Below, piece after piece: positions 1 to 8,177 of a DNA stretch of 64,000 bases. The DNA comes from Microbacterium sp. XT11 (GTDB lineage Bacteria; Actinomycetota; Actinomycetes; Actinomycetales; Microbacteriaceae): the NCBI RefSeq assembly GCF_001513675.1, contig NZ_CP013859.1:2419081-2483080 (forward strand). Direction: 5' to 3'. Every line of letters starts with the position of its first letter. Position 1 is the first letter of the stretch. The notes beneath the pieces are model-generated. The model saw only the letters and a program-made list of their open reading frames with translations. It was not told the origin of the DNA and did not search any database. The position numbers and the translations under genes are program-made.

Positions 1-2
1 GC

Positions 3-701
3 GCCGCGCTGATCCTCTATCTCATCGCGCTGCGCCCCGACCCTCTGCTCGCCGCACAGCGACTGGCCACGGCCGCCGCGGCGGTCACCGGCGTCGTGCG
101 CGAGGACAAGCCCGTCGTGGCGCGCTATGCGATCTTCGCCATCGCGGGTTCGCACGTCGTGATGGCGTCGGTCATGGCGATGACGCCCGTGCATCTTTCG
201 CACATGGCGCACACCATGCACGGCATGGACACCACGCCGGCCGACGTCTCGGCGCTCGTCGGGATCACGATCGCCCTGCACGTGGGAGGCATGTATGCGC
301 TGTCGCCCGTGTTCGGCATCCTCGCCGACCGCTGGGGCCGGTTGCGGGTGATCCTGCTCGGGCAGGCGCTGCTCGGCGGAGCGCTCGTGTTCGCGGTGTT
401 GGCGAACGACCAGGCGTGGGGCGTGATGGTCGCGTTGATCCTGCTCGGCCTCGGCTGGAGCGCGGCGACCGTCGCCGGTGCCGCGCTCCTCACGGAGTCC
501 AGCGCACCGGAACTCCGCACGCGTCGCCAGGGCCGCAGCGACTCGCTGATGAGCCTGTGCGCCGCAGCGGGCGCCGTGCTGGCCGGCGTGATCCTGTCGA
601 ACTTCCAGTACGCCGGACTCGGGGTCGCGGCATCCGTCGTCGTGGTGGCGATCGTGGTGCTGTCTCCGCTCGCGCGGGCGCGCGCCGCGGAGGCCGGCTG
701 A
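3..701 (+). CDS. MFS transporter, C-terminal part (cut by window edge)
   Basis: The reading frame is open from the first bases and ends at TGA 699-701, giving a 232-residue C-terminal fragment; the start lies outside the window. Several hydrophobic membrane segments are visible. A major-facilitator motif A-like loop (GILADRWGRLRV) lies near fragment residue 104, followed by long aliphatic helices and an Ala/Arg-rich cytoplasmic tail. The placement fits the second half of a 12-helix MFS permease in the cytoplasmic membrane. The His/Met-rich loop before the motif (HLSHMAHTMHGM) is unusual and could face a metal or an aromatic substrate, but that is speculation. The substrate cannot be named from this fragment. 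Confidence 0.8.
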   Translation, partial: AALILYLIALRPDPLLAAQRLATAAAAVTGVVREDKPVVARYAIFAIAGSHVVMASVMAMTPVHLSHMAHTMHGMDTTPADVSALVGITIALHVGGMYALSPVFGILADRWGRLRVILLGQALLGGALVFAVLANDQAWGVMVALILLGLGWSAATVAGAALLTESSAPELRTRRQGRSDSLMSLCAAAGAVLAGVILSNFQYAGLGVAASVVVVAIVVLSPLARARAAEAG

Positions 702-738
702 CGCACGGCACCGGACGGTGACGGCATCCGCCGAGCCG

Positions 739-753
739 TAGGATTGAAGGGAT
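739..753 (+). promoter_or_regulatory. -10 box just upstream of gltX
   Basis: TAGGAT at 739-744 is a good actinobacterial -10 hexamer ending nine bases before the gltX ATG. Transcription would start only a few bases before the start codon, so the mRNA would be leaderless or nearly so. No clear -35 box or Shine-Dalgarno sequence is seen. Confidence 0.5.
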
Positions 754-2259
754 ATGGCTACCCCGCACCCCCTCACCACGACCGCGAGCGGCGCAGACGT
801 CCGCGTCCGCTTCTGCCCGTCGCCCACCGGTCTGCCGCACGTCGGCATGGTCCGCACCGCCCTCTACAACTGGGCGTACGCCCGGCACACCGGCGGCAAG
901 CTCGTGTTCCGCATCGAGGACACCGACGCCGCCCGTGACAGCGAGGAGAGCTTCCGCCAGCTGGTCGACGCGCTCACCTGGCTGAAGATCGACTGGGACG
1001 AGGGCGTCGAGGTGGGTGGCCCGCACGCGCCGTACCGCCAGTCCGAGCGTCACGACATCTACCGCGAGGTTATCGACAAGCTCGTCGCGACCGGCGCGCT
1101 CTACGAGAGCTATTCGACGGCCGAGGAGATCGACGCGCGCAACGAGGCGAACGGGCGGGCCAAGCAGCTCGGCTATGACAACTACGACCGCGACCTCACC
1201 GAGGAGCAGAAGGCCGCGTTCCGTGCAGAGGGCCGGCAGCCTGCGCTGCGCCTGCGAGTGCCCGACGAAGATCTCACCTACGTCGACCTCATCCGCGGCG
1301 AGGTGACGTTCCCTGCCGGCTCCTTCCCGGACTTCGTGGTGGTGCGCCCGAACGGCGTTCCGCTGTACACGTTCGTCAACCCGGTCGACGACGCGCTCAT
1401 GGGCATCACGCATGTGCTGCGAGGCGAGGACCTCATGCCGTCGACAGCGCGGCAGCTCGCGTTGTATGCGGCGCTCATCGACGCGGGCGTGACTACGTTC
1501 GTGCCGCGCTTCGCGCACATGCCTCTCGTGCTGGGGGAGACGGGGAACAAGAAGCTCTCCAAGCGGGACCCGCAGGCAGACCTGTTCCTGCACCGCGAGC
1601 GCGGCTTCATTCACGAGGGGCTGCTGAACTACCTCGCGCTGCTCGGCTGGTCGATCGGTCCCGACCGCGACGTGTTCTCTCTGGAGGAGTTCACGGAGGC
1701 GTTCGACATCGTGAACGTGAACCCGAATCCCGCGCGCTTCGACCAGAAGAAGGCTGAGTCGATCAACGGCGACCACATCCGGATGCTCGACGAGAAGGAC
1801 TTCGCCGAGCGGATCGTGCCGTATCTGGCTGCCGCCGGCCTGTTCGACGAGCCGACGCACGAGCAGCTGGTGCTGGCGTTCCGTGCCGCACCGCTGATCC
1901 AGGAGCGGGTGCAGCTCCTGGGCGAGGCCCCTGGCATGCTCGGATTCCTCTTCACCGATGAGGTGTCGTACGACGAGGACGCGCTCAAGGGGCTGCCCGC
2001 GAACGCCGCCGAGGTGCTGGATGCGTGCGTCGCCGCACTGGAGCCCGTCGCCGAGTTCACTCCGCAGGCCGTTCAGGATGCACTCGCCAAGGCTCTCGTC
2101 GAGGACCTGGGTCTGAAGCCGCGAGTCGCTTACGGCCCGCCGCGTGTGGCGATCACCGGGCGCCGGGTGTCTCCGCCGCTTTTCGAGTCGATGGAGCTGC
2201 TCGGCAAGGACGAGTCGCTGCGCCGGCTTCGCGCGCTGGCGGAGTTCCTGAGCCGCTGA
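754..2259 (+). CDS. gltX: Glutamate--tRNA ligase
   Basis: This 501-residue protein is a class I aminoacyl-tRNA synthetase that charges tRNA-Glu in the cytoplasm. The N-terminal Rossmann catalytic domain carries the HIGH-equivalent motif ([11 protein letters not shown], near residue 29). The KMSKS-equivalent is KLSKRD near residue 270, and the C-terminal anticodon-binding helical domain follows. Length is normal for bacterial GltX. The downstream tRNA-Gln(CUG) and the more distant tRNA-Glu(CUC) are possible substrates if the organism uses the indirect Glu-tRNA(Gln) amidation route common in actinobacteria; that route is not shown here. Start ATG 754 is chosen because of the close -10 box and the conserved N-terminus. 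Confidence 0.96.
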   Translation: MATPHPLTTTASGADVRVRFCPSPTGLPHVGMVRTALYNWAYARHTGGKLVFRIEDTDAARDSEESFRQLVDALTWLKIDWDEGVEVGGPHAPYRQSERHDIYREVIDKLVATGALYESYSTAEEIDARNEANGRAKQLGYDNYDRDLTEEQKAAFRAEGRQPALRLRVPDEDLTYVDLIRGEVTFPAGSFPDFVVVRPNGVPLYTFVNPVDDALMGITHVLRGEDLMPSTARQLALYAALIDAGVTTFVPRFAHMPLVLGETGNKKLSKRDPQADLFLHRERGFIHEGLLNYLALLGWSIGPDRDVFSLEEFTEAFDIVNVNPNPARFDQKKAESINGDHIRMLDEKDFAERIVPYLAAAGLFDEPTHEQLVLAFRAAPLIQERVQLLGEAPGMLGFLFTDEVSYDEDALKGLPANAAEVLDACVAALEPVAEFTPQAVQDALAKALVEDLGLKPRVAYGPPRVAITGRRVSPPLFESMELLGKDESLRRLRALAEFLSR

Positions 2260-2268
2260 CCAACGCTG

Positions 2269-2309
2269 CGCACAGGGAGGCGTGCCGTGACGGCGCGCCT
2301 CCCTGTGCG
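2269..2309 (+). terminator. Hairpin after gltX
   Basis: A perfect 14-bp inverted repeat (CGCACAGGGAGGCG, 2269-2282, with its complement at 2296-2309) starts ten bases after the gltX stop. The 13-base loop contains a smaller GCCGT/ACGGC pair. There is no T-run, which is common for terminator-like hairpins in high-GC actinobacteria. Confidence 0.65.
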
Positions 2310-2460
2310 TATGGCTCGGCGGGACCTGGATGACCGTGTTGTCGGCTTGGTCGTTGCACATCCCGTTCGTCTGGGCAACCCGGTCGACCCGGCGGGCAGG
2401 CCGGCGTAGCGTGTGCCTCACGATGGAAGAGGGGCTGTGCGTCACGACGGAGGAGGAGCG

Positions 2461-2958
2461 ATGGACGATCAGGTGGTCCGGTCTGTGCCGGCATTGGAGC
2501 TCAATCGATATCTCGGACTCTGGTTCGAGCAGGGACGGCTTCCGTTGCGGTACGAGGACGACGAGGCGCGGGACGTGACCGCGGAGTACACGCTCGCGGA
2601 GGACGGCACCGTCACGGTCGACAACCGGTGTCTCGACAAGGACGGCAAACCGCAGCGGGTCGTCGGCGAAGCCGTGCCGGACGAGGAGCATCCCGGGCGG
2701 CTGCGTGTGTCCTTCCTGCCGGAGAAGCTGCGCTGGCTGCCGTTCACGAGGGCCGACTACTGGGTGCTGCGCGTCGATGCCGACTACCGGCACGCTCTCG
2801 TCGGAACTCCGGACCATCGCTATCTGTGGCTGCTCGCCCGCGAGCCGCGCATCGACCCGGCGGTGGCGGAGGACTTCTTGCGAACCGCTCGCGACCAGGG
2901 CTTCGACCTGGAGCCGTGGATCACGACACCGCAGTCGGGGACCGTGGTCGAGGCGTGA
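2461..2958 (+). CDS. Lipocalin family protein (Blc-like)
   Basis: The 165-residue protein has the bacterial lipocalin pattern: an N-terminal LNRYLGLWFEQ motif (the GxW signature of the barrel's first strand), a VTAEYTLAEDGTVTVDN strand pair, and the late YWVLRVDADYRHALVG strands, followed by a C-terminal helix (AEDFLRTARDQGFD). Lipocalins bind small hydrophobic ligands; the ligand is unknown. E. coli Blc is an outer-membrane lipoprotein, but here no signal peptide or lipobox is visible, so the protein is probably cytoplasmic. ATG 2461 is preferred to upstream in-frame starts because GGAGGAG lies a few bases before it. It is flanked by the gltX hairpin and the tRNA-Gln promoter, so it is probably monocistronic. 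Confidence 0.85.
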   Translation: MDDQVVRSVPALELNRYLGLWFEQGRLPLRYEDDEARDVTAEYTLAEDGTVTVDNRCLDKDGKPQRVVGEAVPDEEHPGRLRVSFLPEKLRWLPFTRADYWVLRVDADYRHALVGTPDHRYLWLLAREPRIDPAVAEDFLRTARDQGFDLEPWITTPQSGTVVEA

Positions 2959-3000
2959 CACGTTCGGGCCCCTGCGCCACGCGCGGGCGGCGCGCTGCAT

Positions 3001-3029
3001 TTGGCGCACACGGGGGCGTCGGGTAAAGT
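3001..3029 (+). promoter_or_regulatory. Promoter of tRNA-Gln
   Basis: TTGGCG (3001-3006) and TAAAGT (3024-3029) are separated by exactly 17 bases and lie about 33 bases before the mature tRNA-Gln. This is one of the most consensus-like promoters in the window, as expected for a stable RNA gene. Confidence 0.65.
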
Positions 3030-3061
3030 TGAATCTCGGTGCGAGGCCGCGGTTTCGCCCT

Positions 3062-3133
3062 TGGGGTATGGTGTAATTGGCAACACGGCTGATTCTGGTT
3101 CAGTTGTTCTTGGTTCGAGTCCAGGTACCCCAG
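3062..3133 (+). tRNA. tRNA-Gln (anticodon CUG)
   Basis: The cloverleaf can be folded by hand. The acceptor stem is TGGGGTA (3062-3068) with TACCCCA ending at 3132, and G3133 is the discriminator base. The anticodon loop TTCTGGT reads CUG, and the T arm CTTGG-TTCGAGT-CCAGG closes. CCA is not encoded. The gene is followed eight bases later by a strong terminator. Confidence 0.95.
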
Positions 3134-3140
3134 CAAGAGA

Positions 3141-3165
3141 AAAACCCCCGTTTATCGGGGGTTTT
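3141..3165 (+). terminator. Rho-independent terminator after tRNA-Gln
   Basis: AAAACCCCCG (3141-3150) pairs perfectly with CGGGGGTTTT (3156-3165) around a TTTAT loop. It has a GC core, an A-tract before it and a T-tract after it, so it can work in both directions. Confidence 0.92.
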
Positions 3166-3317
3166 CTTGCATTCGGTGGTATCGATCCGAGGTGCAGGGC
3201 AGTCGAGAGCCGTTGCGCCACGCGACCGCGGTCATCGACGGCAAGATCTCGGTAGCGATCCGCCCGCGGCCGACGGCGCCCTGAGTCGCACATCAACGGG
3301 TCGCGGCGCGCTCCTCG

Positions 3318-3597
3318 TCACCGCCCCACCTCGTCCGGCGGGTTCAGCTGCGCCCCGCCCTGGCCGAGCACGATGGGCGTGACGACGAGGATCAGGGCGA
3401 TGCTGACGAGCGGCACGACCGCAGCCATGGCGCGGAGGGATCGCCGTTCTTCACCCTCGGCTTCGCGCGCTCGGACGACGGCGAGGATGATCGCGGCAAG
3501 TATCAGCACAGCCCAGACGGCGAAGAAGAAGGTGCCAGCGGCGACTCCCAGGTCCGCCTCGTCATCCCGAGGCGGCTTCTTCGGATGCTGTCGTCAT
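3318..3597 (-). CDS. Small two-helix membrane protein with apparent frameshift
   Basis: The clear reading frame runs from a GTG at 3509 to a stop at 3318 (63 residues, two hydrophobic helices ending in QLNPPDEVGR). It stays open upstream of 3509 and encodes more of the first helix, but has no start codon there. In the neighbouring frame an ATG at 3597 begins MTTASEEAAS, and removing one G from the GGG run at 3566-3568 joins the two frames into a smooth protein of about 90 residues. The ATG also has a TATATT -10 box (3605-3610) seven bases upstream, typical of leaderless genes here. The locus is therefore either a recent pseudogene, a programmed shift or a sequence error. The family is not recognised. 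Confidence 0.5.
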
Positions 3598-3786
3598 GCC
3601 CTGCAATATACGACCCCAGGGTGTCCGGTGCAGGAACGGCACCTGAGGCAAGAGCCTGGCAACCGCCGCCGTGATCACCGGAAGATCACGCGTCCGCCGA
3701 TGATGCGCTTGTCACTGCGCGTCCCTTCGCTCGGGCGGCAAGAAGTCGCGCCGTTCCGGTTTCGGTCGTGGGTGCCTGGGGGTGGG

Positions 3787-4623
3787 TTAGCAGCCGGGGG
3801 CGGTGGGTTGTTCGGTGCAGGTGTGGGTGACGAGGGCGGTGTGGGCTTCGTAGATGGTGAGGGTGTGGGGTGGGCTGGTGGTGGTGAGTTCTCCGGGGAT
3901 GGGGGTGGGGCCGGTGCCGAGGTCGATGGTGGCGGTCCAGTGGGTGGTGACGGTGGTGGTGTAGGTGCCGCGGTGTGTGTAGGTGTGGCTGGTGGGGGTG
4001 GGGGTGAAGTCGGGTTGGGTGAGGTCGTTCCAGGTGCGGGCGGGGGTGGTGAGGGTGAGGGTGGTGGTGTCGCCGTAGTCGTAGGTGTAGTGGGTGGGGG
4101 TGAAGTGGATGGTGAGGGGGTGGTGGAAGAGGGTGCCGGTGCGGGTGTGGGGTGTGGCGGTGGTGAGGAAGTTGGTGGGGGTGCCGGCGATGCCGGCGGT
4201 GGCGGGTTCGGTGGTGAGGGTGGGGGGTTCGGGGGCGAATTGGGCGAGGTCGGTGGTGGTGATCGCGGATGCGGTGGGGGTGGGGGGTGTGGGGTCGGGT
4301 GTGGGTGCTGGGGTGGTGGCGAAGCACTGGCGGTTGGTGTCGCTCCATTCGGGGCATTCTGCGAGGGGCTTCGTTTCGGGCGCGGGGGCGGGGTTCGGGT
4401 TCGTCGGGTTCTCGCGGTCCGGAGCCGAAGGCGCCGGGCTGGTGGGGGTCTCAGAGTTCAGTGGCTGGGTGCGCGATGCGGTGAGGGTGAGCGTCGACCC
4501 ACCGTCTGCTCCGCAGATCCCAGCTGCTGCTGCCTTCGCGTCGTATGTGGCGGCCGTCATAGGTGGAACGTGAGGCGATGAGAGAGCAGACATTGCGCTG
4601 ACGATGAGCGCAGCGATCAACAT
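3787..4623 (-). CDS. Secreted PKD-domain-like protein of extreme composition
   Basis: The 278-residue protein starts with a signal-peptide-like stretch (MLIAALIVSAMSAL), then a Pro/Thr/Asn-rich linker (about residues 55-110). The C-terminal half looks like a degenerate PKD fold: YTYDYGDTTT near residue 180 matches YDFGDG, and HTYTHRGTYTTTV matches the later H-Y-x(3)-GTY strand. The GDG turn is replaced by GDT. PKD folds are extracellular beta-sandwiches often used in adhesion. The C-terminal half is almost entirely built of ACC, CCC and CAC codons, so the + strand is nearly pure G and T; the N-terminal third has normal codon use. ATG 4621-4623 overlaps the stop of the upstream lipoprotein gene and has a GAGGAGGAAG ribosome-binding site, so translation is probably coupled. 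Confidence 0.75.
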   Translation of the reverse strand: MLIAALIVSAMSALSSPHVPPMTAATYDAKAAAAGICGADGGSTLTLTASRTQPLNSETPTSPAPSAPDRENPTNPNPAPAPETKPLAECPEWSDTNRQCFATTPAPTPDPTPPTPTASAITTTDLAQFAPEPPTLTTEPATAGIAGTPTNFLTTATPHTRTGTLFHHPLTIHFTPTHYTYDYGDTTTLTLTTPARTWNDLTQPDFTPTPTSHTYTHRGTYTTTVTTHWTATIDLGTGPTPIPGELTTTSPPHTLTIYEAHTALVTHTCTEQPTAPGC

Positions 4624-5240
4624 TCTTCCTCCTCGAGAGAGTTCGATTCCGAGATGAGAAGCCCGTCGTCTGAAGCAACGAAGATGACGTCGAGCGGCAC
4701 GAGGTTGACGCGCGTGGGCGGAGTCACGTCTTCGCCCGCATCATTGATGACCCTGGTTGAGCTCACGTCGAGACACACGGACGCTCGGACCCGTCCGTCA
4801 TCTGATCGAAGATCCGCAGACTCGCCGGAGAACCTCACGACCGCGCCTTCTCCGACGATCTTCAGGCCGTTCTCGGTGAGCAGCCTGCTCGTGTTCGTGT
4901 CGCTTTCAAGAGCCAGTCCGACGAGATAGGTCCGGGAGTTGCTTGTTCCTCCGGCCCGCTCATCGTTGAGCGCGTCGTTGTACGCCCGGTAGACCTTCTC
5001 CGCAGCGGCGTAGGCCTCGTCGGCGCTGGCGAAAGCCGCGGTCGGTGTGCGAGAGGGCGCCGGACCAGAGGCGCAACCTGCGAGAGCCACGGCACCGAGG
5101 GCGATCGCTGTCGACACGGCGGATCGCCCGCGCCCCCGAACGAACGCACCGCGCCGGCCACGAGGGGTGCTCTCGGCGGTGGGGTGGGCGAGGGGCGGGA
5201 GTGCCACAGCCGATGCGGCGGTGCGTCGTACGGGAGTCAC
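4617..5240 (-). CDS. Actinobacterial lipoprotein, DUF6318-like
   Basis: The 207-residue protein has a lipobox (VALAGC) with the acylated cysteine at residue 56 when read from GTG 5240. After it comes a Ser/Pro/Thr linker and a compact domain (ADEAYAAAEKVYRAYNDALN, then mixed strands) that resembles the DUF6318 family found beside PKD genes in Microbacteriaceae; that family call is from memory. GTG 5240 is supported by a TACCGT -10 box exactly six bases upstream (5247-5252), which implies a leaderless mRNA and an odd 55-residue Arg/Pro-rich segment before the cysteine. The alternative GTG start at about residue 42 would give a very short signal without positive charge. The gene overlaps the PKD gene by seven bases. 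It is probably surface-anchored. Confidence 0.7.
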   Translation of the reverse strand: MTPVRRTAASAVALPPLAHPTAESTPRGRRGAFVRGRGRSAVSTAIALGAVALAGCASGPAPSRTPTAAFASADEAYAAAEKVYRAYNDALNDERAGGTSNSRTYLVGLALESDTNTSRLLTENGLKIVGEGAVVRFSGESADLRSDDGRVRASVCLDVSSTRVINDAGEDVTPPTRVNLVPLDVIFVASDDGLLISESNSLEEEEC

Positions 5241-5404
5241 GCCGTCACGGTAGCGACATCAGCGAACACACCGTCAGCGTTATCCACAGCCCCGGCGAGT
5301 GCGTCGCTCTGATCAGGACGCCGCTCGGGCGCGTGGAACGCCCTCGTGTAGCGTTCGTTCCGAGGCGCCCCAGCCAACCGGAACCCCCGGGTCAGACGGA
5401 GGTT

Positions 5405-5938
5405 TCAGTAGGGAAGGAACTCCACCGCCAGTCCGGCTCGCTGCGCGTGCGTGATCAAATCCTCCGAGGCGAACATGTACGTGCGAAAGCGGACGTCCCG
5501 CGCCAGCATGTACTTCTCGGTGAGCGGGGCGAAGGCCGGACGGGTGAGGATGGCGATGCCGCGGATATCGGAGAAGGCGGAGTTCTCGGTGTCGATGAGT
5601 TCCAGGGTTCGTTCGATCCTGCCCGCGAGGAACGTCCGGTCGCCTCCGCGCAGATGCAGTGACGCGGGCACGACCGTCACATCATCGGCGAACGCGGCGG
5701 GCATCACCGCCACGAACGTCTCGGAGAACAGGGGGACGCCCTTGGTCGTCTGAAGGTAGTCGGGGGCGATTCTGTCGAATCGTCGCACGTCGAGGTCGAT
5801 GTCGATGTCGACGGCGTCCACCGTCAGCTCTGCCGAGGCGTCGTCGACGAAGAGTCTGCAGCCGAAGTCGTCTTCCCCGCGCATCGTGATCGAGAACTCG
5901 CCCAGTGCTGTCGGATGCAGGAGCTCGTACGTCGCCAC
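5405..5938 (-). CDS. Uncharacterised protein, possibly Imm11/DUF1629 immunity-like
   Basis: The protein is 177 residues from GTG 5938, chosen because GGGAGG lies six bases upstream; an ATG at 5983 has no such site. It is soluble and acidic with no signal or membrane segment. The order of elements (PLFSETFVAVMP, a central TLELIDTENS block, then MLARDVRFRTYMFASEDL and a C-terminal AQRAGLAVEFLPY) resembles Imm11/DUF1629 proteins, predicted immunity proteins of polymorphic toxin systems. This is a weak match by eye. No toxin gene is next to it, so it may be an orphan immunity protein or something else. It follows the gene at 6013-6708 by 74 bases on the same strand and is probably co-transcribed. 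Confidence 0.6.
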   Translation of the reverse strand: MATYELLHPTALGEFSITMRGEDDFGCRLFVDDASAELTVDAVDIDIDLDVRRFDRIAPDYLQTTKGVPLFSETFVAVMPAAFADDVTVVPASLHLRGGDRTFLAGRIERTLELIDTENSAFSDIRGIAILTRPAFAPLTEKYMLARDVRFRTYMFASEDLITHAQRAGLAVEFLPY

Positions 5939-6012
5939 CGGCTGCCTCCCATTGCTCCACGGCCGTCTCTCCGATTGTGGCATGCGACGTCACGCTCGCC
6001 GAGGACGCGACG

Positions 6013-6708
6013 TCAGCCGGCGAGCGGAGAGGTGATCTTCACCGACCGGTAGCCGGAGCCGTCCCTCGTCGGGAGCCACTGACGCCAGTGTTTCGTGGAC
6101 AGGCGGATCGGCACGTGCTCCTCGATGTGGTGGGCAGCGCGGCCCAGACGCTCGTCGGCAGGCAGGTTGAGCCAGAGCGACAACGACGACGCCGTGGTGC
6201 CGATCGATGCGCGAATCCCCGAGACGCCGAGCCTGCGCCCGTACCCGTCGACGGCGAAACCGCCGAAGGCCTCCGCAGTGATATCGGAGTACGGTTCGCC
6301 GGTGGCGGGATCGAGCAGGGCTGCATCCGTGTCCCATATCAGTGAAGCGAGTGGCTGGCCGTGCTCCGTCACTGCTCCGGCGCCGTCGGTCGCGAGCACG
6401 TCGAGAACGTCATCGACCGCCCCGTCGCGAACGCGCCACTCGATGCCGATGCGGTCCTGCGCGCGCGGCCCGCCCAGCCTCGAGGCCGCGAGGTCGCGAA
6501 GCCGTTCAGTGACCTCGGCGGGGCCGCCCCGCAGGAGACGCAGCGCGTACACGCCGGTGTCGTTCGTGCGCGCGCACGCGCGAACGAACGACGTCACTGC
6601 TCGCCATGCGTCACGCGGTGCTCGGATCCTCATCGCATGCGCGCCGCCTGACGACACGGGCAAGCCGTCATAAGTGACGACGACAGGGCGGGGACGATCC
6701 GCGGTCAT
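6013..6708 (-). CDS. Hypothetical cytoplasmic protein, 231 aa
   Basis: I do not recognise this family. The protein lacks a signal peptide and membrane helices and is rich in Arg, Ala and Asp. Visible features are an N-terminal PVVVTYDGLPVSSGGAHAM block, a central DGAVDDVLDVLATDGAGAV segment, and a C-terminus with aromatic and basic residues (LSTKHWRQWLPTRDGSGYR). ATG 6708 has GAGG five bases upstream; a GTG at 6714 is equally open and also has a site, so the start is uncertain by two codons. It precedes the immunity-like gene in a likely two-gene operon and is divergent from the MFS gene at 6870. Calling it an immunity or effector partner would be inference from that neighbour only. Confidence 0.65.
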   Translation of the reverse strand: MTADRPRPVVVTYDGLPVSSGGAHAMRIRAPRDAWRAVTSFVRACARTNDTGVYALRLLRGGPAEVTERLRDLAASRLGGPRAQDRIGIEWRVRDGAVDDVLDVLATDGAGAVTEHGQPLASLIWDTDAALLDPATGEPYSDITAEAFGGFAVDGYGRRLGVSGIRASIGTTASSLSLWLNLPADERLGRAAHHIEEHVPIRLSTKHWRQWLPTRDGSGYRSVKITSPLAG

Positions 6709-6869
6709 GTTCACCTCGATCCTCTCGTGGCGCGGGAGCGCTCCTGTCGGGTGCGATCGCCGAGCATGAGCCTACCTGCCACGATGCGGCTTCCGCCGAC
6801 GAGGCCACCGGTCGTCGGGCCTGACCTTCGCCGTCCGCCAATGTCGGAGGCATCCGGAAGAATGATGCG

Positions 6870-8177
6870 GTGATCGGCATCAGGAGCTTCTGGAACGCAC
6901 TGCCCACCGAAGGACGGTGGCTGCTGTCGACCGTCGTGGTGCAAACCCTCGGTCGTGGAATGACACTGCCGTTCACCATCATCTACCTCCATGAGGTCCG
7001 CGGGTTCGACCTCGGCCTGTCCGGTGCGCTCATGAGCCTCATCGCCGTCACTGGCCTCGTGGTGACCGGCCCCGGCGGCACTCTGATCGACCGGTTCGGA
7101 GCGCGGAGGGTGCTGATCGCCGGACTCCTCTCGATGATCGCCGGGTGCAGCCTGCTGGCGTTCGCGACGCACCCGGCGGTCGCCACCGTCGCTGTGGTGC
7201 TCATCGGCGTGAACTTCGGAGTCTCATGGCCCGGCTTCAACGCACTGATCGCCACTGTTGTGTCCGGCGAACTCCGTCAGCAGTACTTCGGGGTCAATTT
7301 CGCCCTGGTGAACCTGGGGATCGGCATCGGCGGCGTCATCGGGGGGTTCTTCGTGAACGTCGACGATCCTGTGACCTTCACCGTCATCTTCCTCGTCGAC
7401 GCGGCCTCCTCACTTGTGCCCCTGGCTCTCCTGCTCGGCCCGCTCCGCCGTGTGCGGACGCACGCGCAGCCCGACGCCGCCGACGCGGACGAGCGGCACA
7501 TCGGCTACCGGGAGATCCTGCGTCGCCCCGCCGTGCTCTGGCTCACCGTGCTGACCTTTCTCTCGGTGTTCATCGGCTATGGCCAGATGGAGGCCGGGTT
7601 CCCCGCCTTCGCGCGCCAGGTGTCGGGCGTGTCCACCCAGGTCGTCGGCATCGCGTTCGCCGTGAACACCGCGGTGATCGTGCTGCTGCAGTTCGCCGTA
7701 CTGCGGCTCATCCGCGGACGTCGGCGCACGCGCGTCATGCAGGCCATGGCAGCGATCTGGGCGGGCTCGTGGCTCGTCCTCGGCGCCACCGGTCTCCTTC
7801 CGCACACGCTCGGTGCCGCCATCGGGGTCATCGCCTTCATGGGCGTCTTCGCTTTCGGCGAGACGATGCTGCAGCCCACGGTTCCGGCGATGTGCAACGA
7901 CCTCGCCAGCGACCGCACGCGCGGTCGCTACAACGCCATCAACGCCGCCGCCTTCCAGGGCGGGGCCATCACCGGTCCGCTCGTGGCCGGGGTCATGCTC
8001 GGCGAAGGTCTCACGACGGGCTTCGTGGCCGTCATGATCGCGGGCGCGGTGGTCGTCTGCGTGCTCGCGATCATCCTCGAGCGCGTCGTACCGGCATCCG
8101 CCAATGGGATCGAGGTCACGGCAGCGGAGGATGTCGCAGACGGATCGACCGTCGTCCGCGGACGAACCGAGTCCTAG
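6870..8177 (+). CDS. MFS transporter
   Basis: This 435-residue integral membrane protein has twelve hydrophobic segments and a textbook major-facilitator motif A between helices 2 and 3 (GGTLIDRFGARRV, residues about 70-82). A central cytoplasmic loop (PDAADADERHIGY) separates the two six-helix halves. The overall form resembles drug/H+ antiporters of the YajR/MdtH type, but no substrate can be assigned. GTG 6870 is the start; no strong ribosome-binding site is seen. Its TAG stop overlaps the TAG stop of the convergent NTF2-like gene at a shared CTAG. It is divergent from the unknown pair at 5405-6708. Confidence 0.88.
   Translation: MIGIRSFWNALPTEGRWLLSTVVVQTLGRGMTLPFTIIYLHEVRGFDLGLSGALMSLIAVTGLVVTGPGGTLIDRFGARRVLIAGLLSMIAGCSLLAFATHPAVATVAVVLIGVNFGVSWPGFNALIATVVSGELRQQYFGVNFALVNLGIGIGGVIGGFFVNVDDPVTFTVIFLVDAASSLVPLALLLGPLRRVRTHAQPDAADADERHIGYREILRRPAVLWLTVLTFLSVFIGYGQMEAGFPAFARQVSGVSTQVVGIAFAVNTAVIVLLQFAVLRLIRGRRRTRVMQAMAAIWAGSWLVLGATGLLPHTLGAAIGVIAFMGVFAFGETMLQPTVPAMCNDLASDRTRGRYNAINAAAFQGGAITGPLVAGVMLGEGLTTGFVAVMIAGAVVVCVLAIILERVVPASANGIEVTAAEDVADGSTVVRGRTES

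Noticed and set aside
490..3009. 839-aa frame on the minus strand
   Set aside because: It lies antisense to gltX and the lipocalin gene, shows shadow composition (Arg/His/Leu-rich) and no family motif.
3790..4320. GGTGGGGGTG-type repetitive DNA as a possible CRISPR or tandem repeat
   Set aside because: Units are irregular in length and sequence, with no spacers; it is explained by biased codons in a coding gene.
3373..4581. 402-aa Gly/Val-rich frame on the + strand, resembling PGRS-type repeat proteins
   Set aside because: It mirrors the Thr/Pro/His codons of the PKD-like gene on the other strand, has no start signal or signal peptide, and the minus-strand frame has clear domain features and a strong ribosome-binding site.
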